Assembly (NCBI RefSeq): GCF_003598715.1
Contig: NZ_QZFU01000036.1
Span: 310,001-374,000 of the forward strand
DNA length: 64,000 nucleotides
Direction of reading: 5' to 3'
DNA from: Nocardia panacis
GTDB taxonomy: Bacteria > Actinomycetota > Actinomycetes > Mycobacteriales > Mycobacteriaceae
Every line of letters begins with the position of its first letter. The stretch's first letter is position 1. Of this stretch, positions 61,950 through 64,000 are shown piece after piece. The notes beneath the pieces were generated by a model. It was not told where the DNA came from. It saw only the letters and a program-made list of their open reading frames with translations, and did not search any database. The position numbers were made by a program, and so were the translations under genes.

Positions 61950-63299
61950 TTACGGTCGGCGCGCGCAGCCGCGCAGCGCCTCGGCGAGGACGCCGACACC
62001 GTCGGCGAGCAGGTCGGCCCCGATCACCAGCGGGGGCAGCAGCCGGATGACATTGCCGTAGGTGCCGCAGGTCAGCGTCAGCACGCCCTGCGAAAGCGCT
62101 TCGGCGGCAACGGCCTTGGCCAGTTCCGGTGCCGGATCGGTGCTGCCGGGGCGCACCAGTTCCACCGCGAGCATGGCCCCTCGACCGCGCACATCGCCGA
62201 TGACCGGCGTCTCGGTCGCGAGCTCCCGTAGTCGGGGCAGCACGGCGACCTCGATCTCCCGCGCCCGCGCGGGCAGATCCAGCTCGCGCATGACGGCGAT
62301 GGTGGCCGAGGCGGCCGCGCAGGCCACCGGGTTACCGCCGTAGGTGCCGCCGAGTCCGCCGGGATGCACCGCGTCCATCAGGTCGGCGCGACCGGTGACC
62401 GCCGCCAGCGGCATCCCGCCCGCGATCCCCTTGGCCAGCGCGATCAGGTCGGGCACCACGCCCTCGTGCTCGCACGCGAACCACGCCCCGGTGCGGGCGA
62501 ATCCGGTCTGCACCTCGTCGGCGATGAACACCACGCCGTGTGCGCGCGCCCAATCCGCCAGCGCGGCAAGGAATCCCGGCGCGGGCACAATGAATCCGCC
62601 CTCGCCCTGGATGGGTTCGATGACAATGGCCGCCAGCGAGTCCACGCCGATCTGCGCCTCGATCCTGGAGATCGCCCGCCGCGCCGCCTGCGCGCCCGTC
62701 AGGCCCGGCTCATCGCGGAACGGGTAGGACATCGGCATCCGGTAGATCTCCGGCGCGAACGGGCCGAACCGCGCCTTGTAGGGCATATTCTTCGCGGTCA
62801 GCGCCATGGTCAGATTGGTGCGACCGTGATAGGCGTGATCGAAGGCCACCACCGCGGTGCGGCCGGTCGCCAAGCGCGCCACCTTGACCGCGTTCTCCAC
62901 CGCTTCCGCGCCGGAATTGAACAGCACACTGCGCTTGTCGTGGGCGCCGGGGGTGCGCTCGGCGAGTTGCTCGGCCACTCGGACATACCCCTCGTAGGGA
63001 GTGACCATGAAACACGTATGCGTGAATCGGGCCGCCTGCTCGGCCACCGCCGCCGCCACCCGAGGATGCGAGGCGCCCACCGAGGTCACCGCGATACCGG
63101 AGCCGAGATCGATGAACGAATTGCCGTCCACGTCGACAAGGACGCCGCCGTCCGCGTCGGCCGCGTAAACCGGTGCGGTGGAACCGACTCCGGCGGCCAC
63201 GGCGGCGTCGCGGCGCGCGGCCAGTGCCGCCGAGCGCGGTCCGGGCAGCGGGGTGACCAGGGCGCGGCGTTGCGGTAGCCGATGGGTTGCGTCATGCAT
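61950..63299 (-). CDS. gabT: 4-aminobutyrate-2-oxoglutarate transaminase
   Basis: 449-residue class III PLP aminotransferase. Key parts: NSGAEAVENAVKVAR near 120, IADEVQTGFARTG near 255 and the PLP Lys in LIALAKGIAGGMP near 287. It converts GABA and 2-oxoglutarate to succinate semialdehyde and glutamate, feeding gabD downstream. The ATG at 63299 has GGAG about 11 nt upstream; the longer frame from 63377 lacks support and runs toward the permease stop. Confidence 0.92.
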   Translation of the reverse strand: MHDATHRLPQRRALVTPLPGPRSAALAARRDAAVAAGVGSTAPVYAADADGGVLVDVDGNSFIDLGSGIAVTSVGASHPRVAAAVAEQAARFTHTCFMVTPYEGYVRVAEQLAERTPGAHDKRSVLFNSGAEAVENAVKVARLATGRTAVVAFDHAYHGRTNLTMALTAKNMPYKARFGPFAPEIYRMPMSYPFRDEPGLTGAQAARRAISRIEAQIGVDSLAAIVIEPIQGEGGFIVPAPGFLAALADWARAHGVVFIADEVQTGFARTGAWFACEHEGVVPDLIALAKGIAGGMPLAAVTGRADLMDAVHPGGLGGTYGGNPVACAAASATIAVMRELDLPARAREIEVAVLPRLRELATETPVIGDVRGRGAMLAVELVRPGSTDPAPELAKAVAAEALSQGVLTLTCGTYGNVIRLLPPLVIGADLLADGVGVLAEALRGCARRP

Positions 63300-63373
63300 T
63301 TCGAAGGGGTCTCCAGGTCGAGTCGAAGGGGAGAAGATCCGGGTGGGAAAATCGCGTGACAGCGGGTGCGAAA

Positions 63374-64000
63374 TCACAGCGCGGTGCGTGGATCCGGCGC
63401 GAGCGCCGCCTGCGTGGCGCGGAAGTACTGCGGCTGCCGCCAGCGCATGACCAGCATGAGCACCGCGCCGAGCAGCAGGATACCGAAGCTCATATAGAAC
63501 ACCAGCCCGATACCGCCGATCGACGCGCCGCTGCCCTTGGCCGGATTCATGCTCTCGCGCACCGAGGTCACGAATACGGCGGCCAACATGAGTCCGCCGC
63601 TCAGCGGGAACAGGAATTTGAAAACGAAATTGCGCGCACCGGTGAATAATTCGCGCCGGAAGTACCAGACGCAGGCGAACGCCGTGATGCCGTAGTACCA
63701 GCAGATCATGATACCCAGCGCCGCGACGGTATCCACCAGCACCCGCTGCGACAGCAGCGCCGCGGCGGTGTAGAACACACCGGTCACCACGCCGACCACG
63801 ATGGTTCCGAAGACCGGAGCCTGCGTGCGGGATCGCACCACGGCGAACCGCTTGGGGAACGCGCCGTACACGCCCATCGCCAGCAGTGTGCGCGCCACCG
63901 GAAGGAAGGTCGTCTGCAAGCTGGCCACGGCGGAGGCGAAGATGGCCAGTAGCAGCAGCGGTCCGGCCGGGCCGAGCACCGGATCGGCCAGCACCGCGAA
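63374..64000 (-). CDS. APC-family amino acid permease, C-terminal part (5' end outside window)
   Basis: The last 208 or so residues of an amino-acid/polyamine-type permease, open to the right edge. About five hydrophobic helices are visible, with LPVARTLLAMGVYGAFPKRFAVV (positions near the left end; key words ARTLLAMG and PKRFA) typical of APC transporters. As the first gene of the permease-gabT-gabD operon it probably imports GABA. The stop is 74 bp before the gabT start. Confidence 0.88.
   Translation of the reverse strand, partial: FAVLADPVLGPAGPLLLLAIFASAVASLQTTFLPVARTLLAMGVYGAFPKRFAVVRSRTQAPVFGTIVVGVVTGVFYTAAALLSQRVLVDTVAALGIMICWYYGITAFACVWYFRRELFTGARNFVFKFLFPLSGGLMLAAVFVTSVRESMNPAKGSGASIGGIGLVFYMSFGILLLGAVLMLVMRWRQPQYFRATQAALAPDPRTAL

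Overview
The window is GC-rich, tightly packed actinobacterial DNA. A mycolic-acid-group genus such as Nocardia fits best: an IdeR-like iron box, a secreted protein of a type I associate with Nocardia, large modular PKSs and a eukaryote-like contractile injection locus. The genus is inference; there is no rRNA or marker gene here.

Region 1 (1-20975, minus strand) is a type I PKS assembly line of four genes joined by 4-bp overlaps or a 6-bp gap. In transcription order: A-PCP-KS-AT-DH-KR-ACP, KS-AT-KR-ACP, KS-AT-DH-ER-KR-ACP, then KS-AT-ACP running off the left edge. An amino-acid adenylation domain loads the starter. No releasing domain lies inside the window.

Region 2 (21626-25106, plus strand, divergent) holds a 3-hydroxyacyl-CoA-dehydrogenase-like enzyme, a free ACP, a seryl-tRNA-synthetase-like carrier-protein ligase with a Zn triad, and an acyl-CoA-dehydrogenase-like enzyme. 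This set fits conversion of serine to an aminomalonyl-ACP extender unit for the PKS. A Crp-type palindrome lies between regions 1 and 2.

Region 3 (25211-33794) begins with a tRNA-guanine-transglycosylase-like gene overlapping a 16S rRNA methyltransferase of the FmrO/Arm resistance family, whose start seems to be non-canonical. Next, on the minus strand, come an S-adenosylmethionine decarboxylase and a heterodimeric ABC exporter in one operon, a small hypothetical gene, a YhhQ/VUT-type (queuosine-precursor transporter family) gene and a secreted protein. A decayed FecCD-isochorismatase chimera behind an iron box (33953-34560) separates this from the next locus.

Region 4 (34589-56215) is a contractile injection system (eCIS): receiver-like protein, sheath, tube, CxxC protein, low-complexity protein, DUF4255 cap, AAA+ ATPase, small protein, hub adaptor, LysM-like protein, gp27-like hub, spike, PAAR-like tip, gp25, two large baseplate proteins, tail protein and DUF6519 protein, all on the minus strand. 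A LuxR-type regulator is divergent. No capsid or terminase gene is present, and no tape measure was recognised.

Region 5 (56219-64000) has a C45-type acyltransferase/peptidase with an RpiR regulator, a two-gene operon ending in an aerolysin-like beta-pore-forming protein, and a GABA catabolic operon (permease, gabT, gabD) cut by the right edge.
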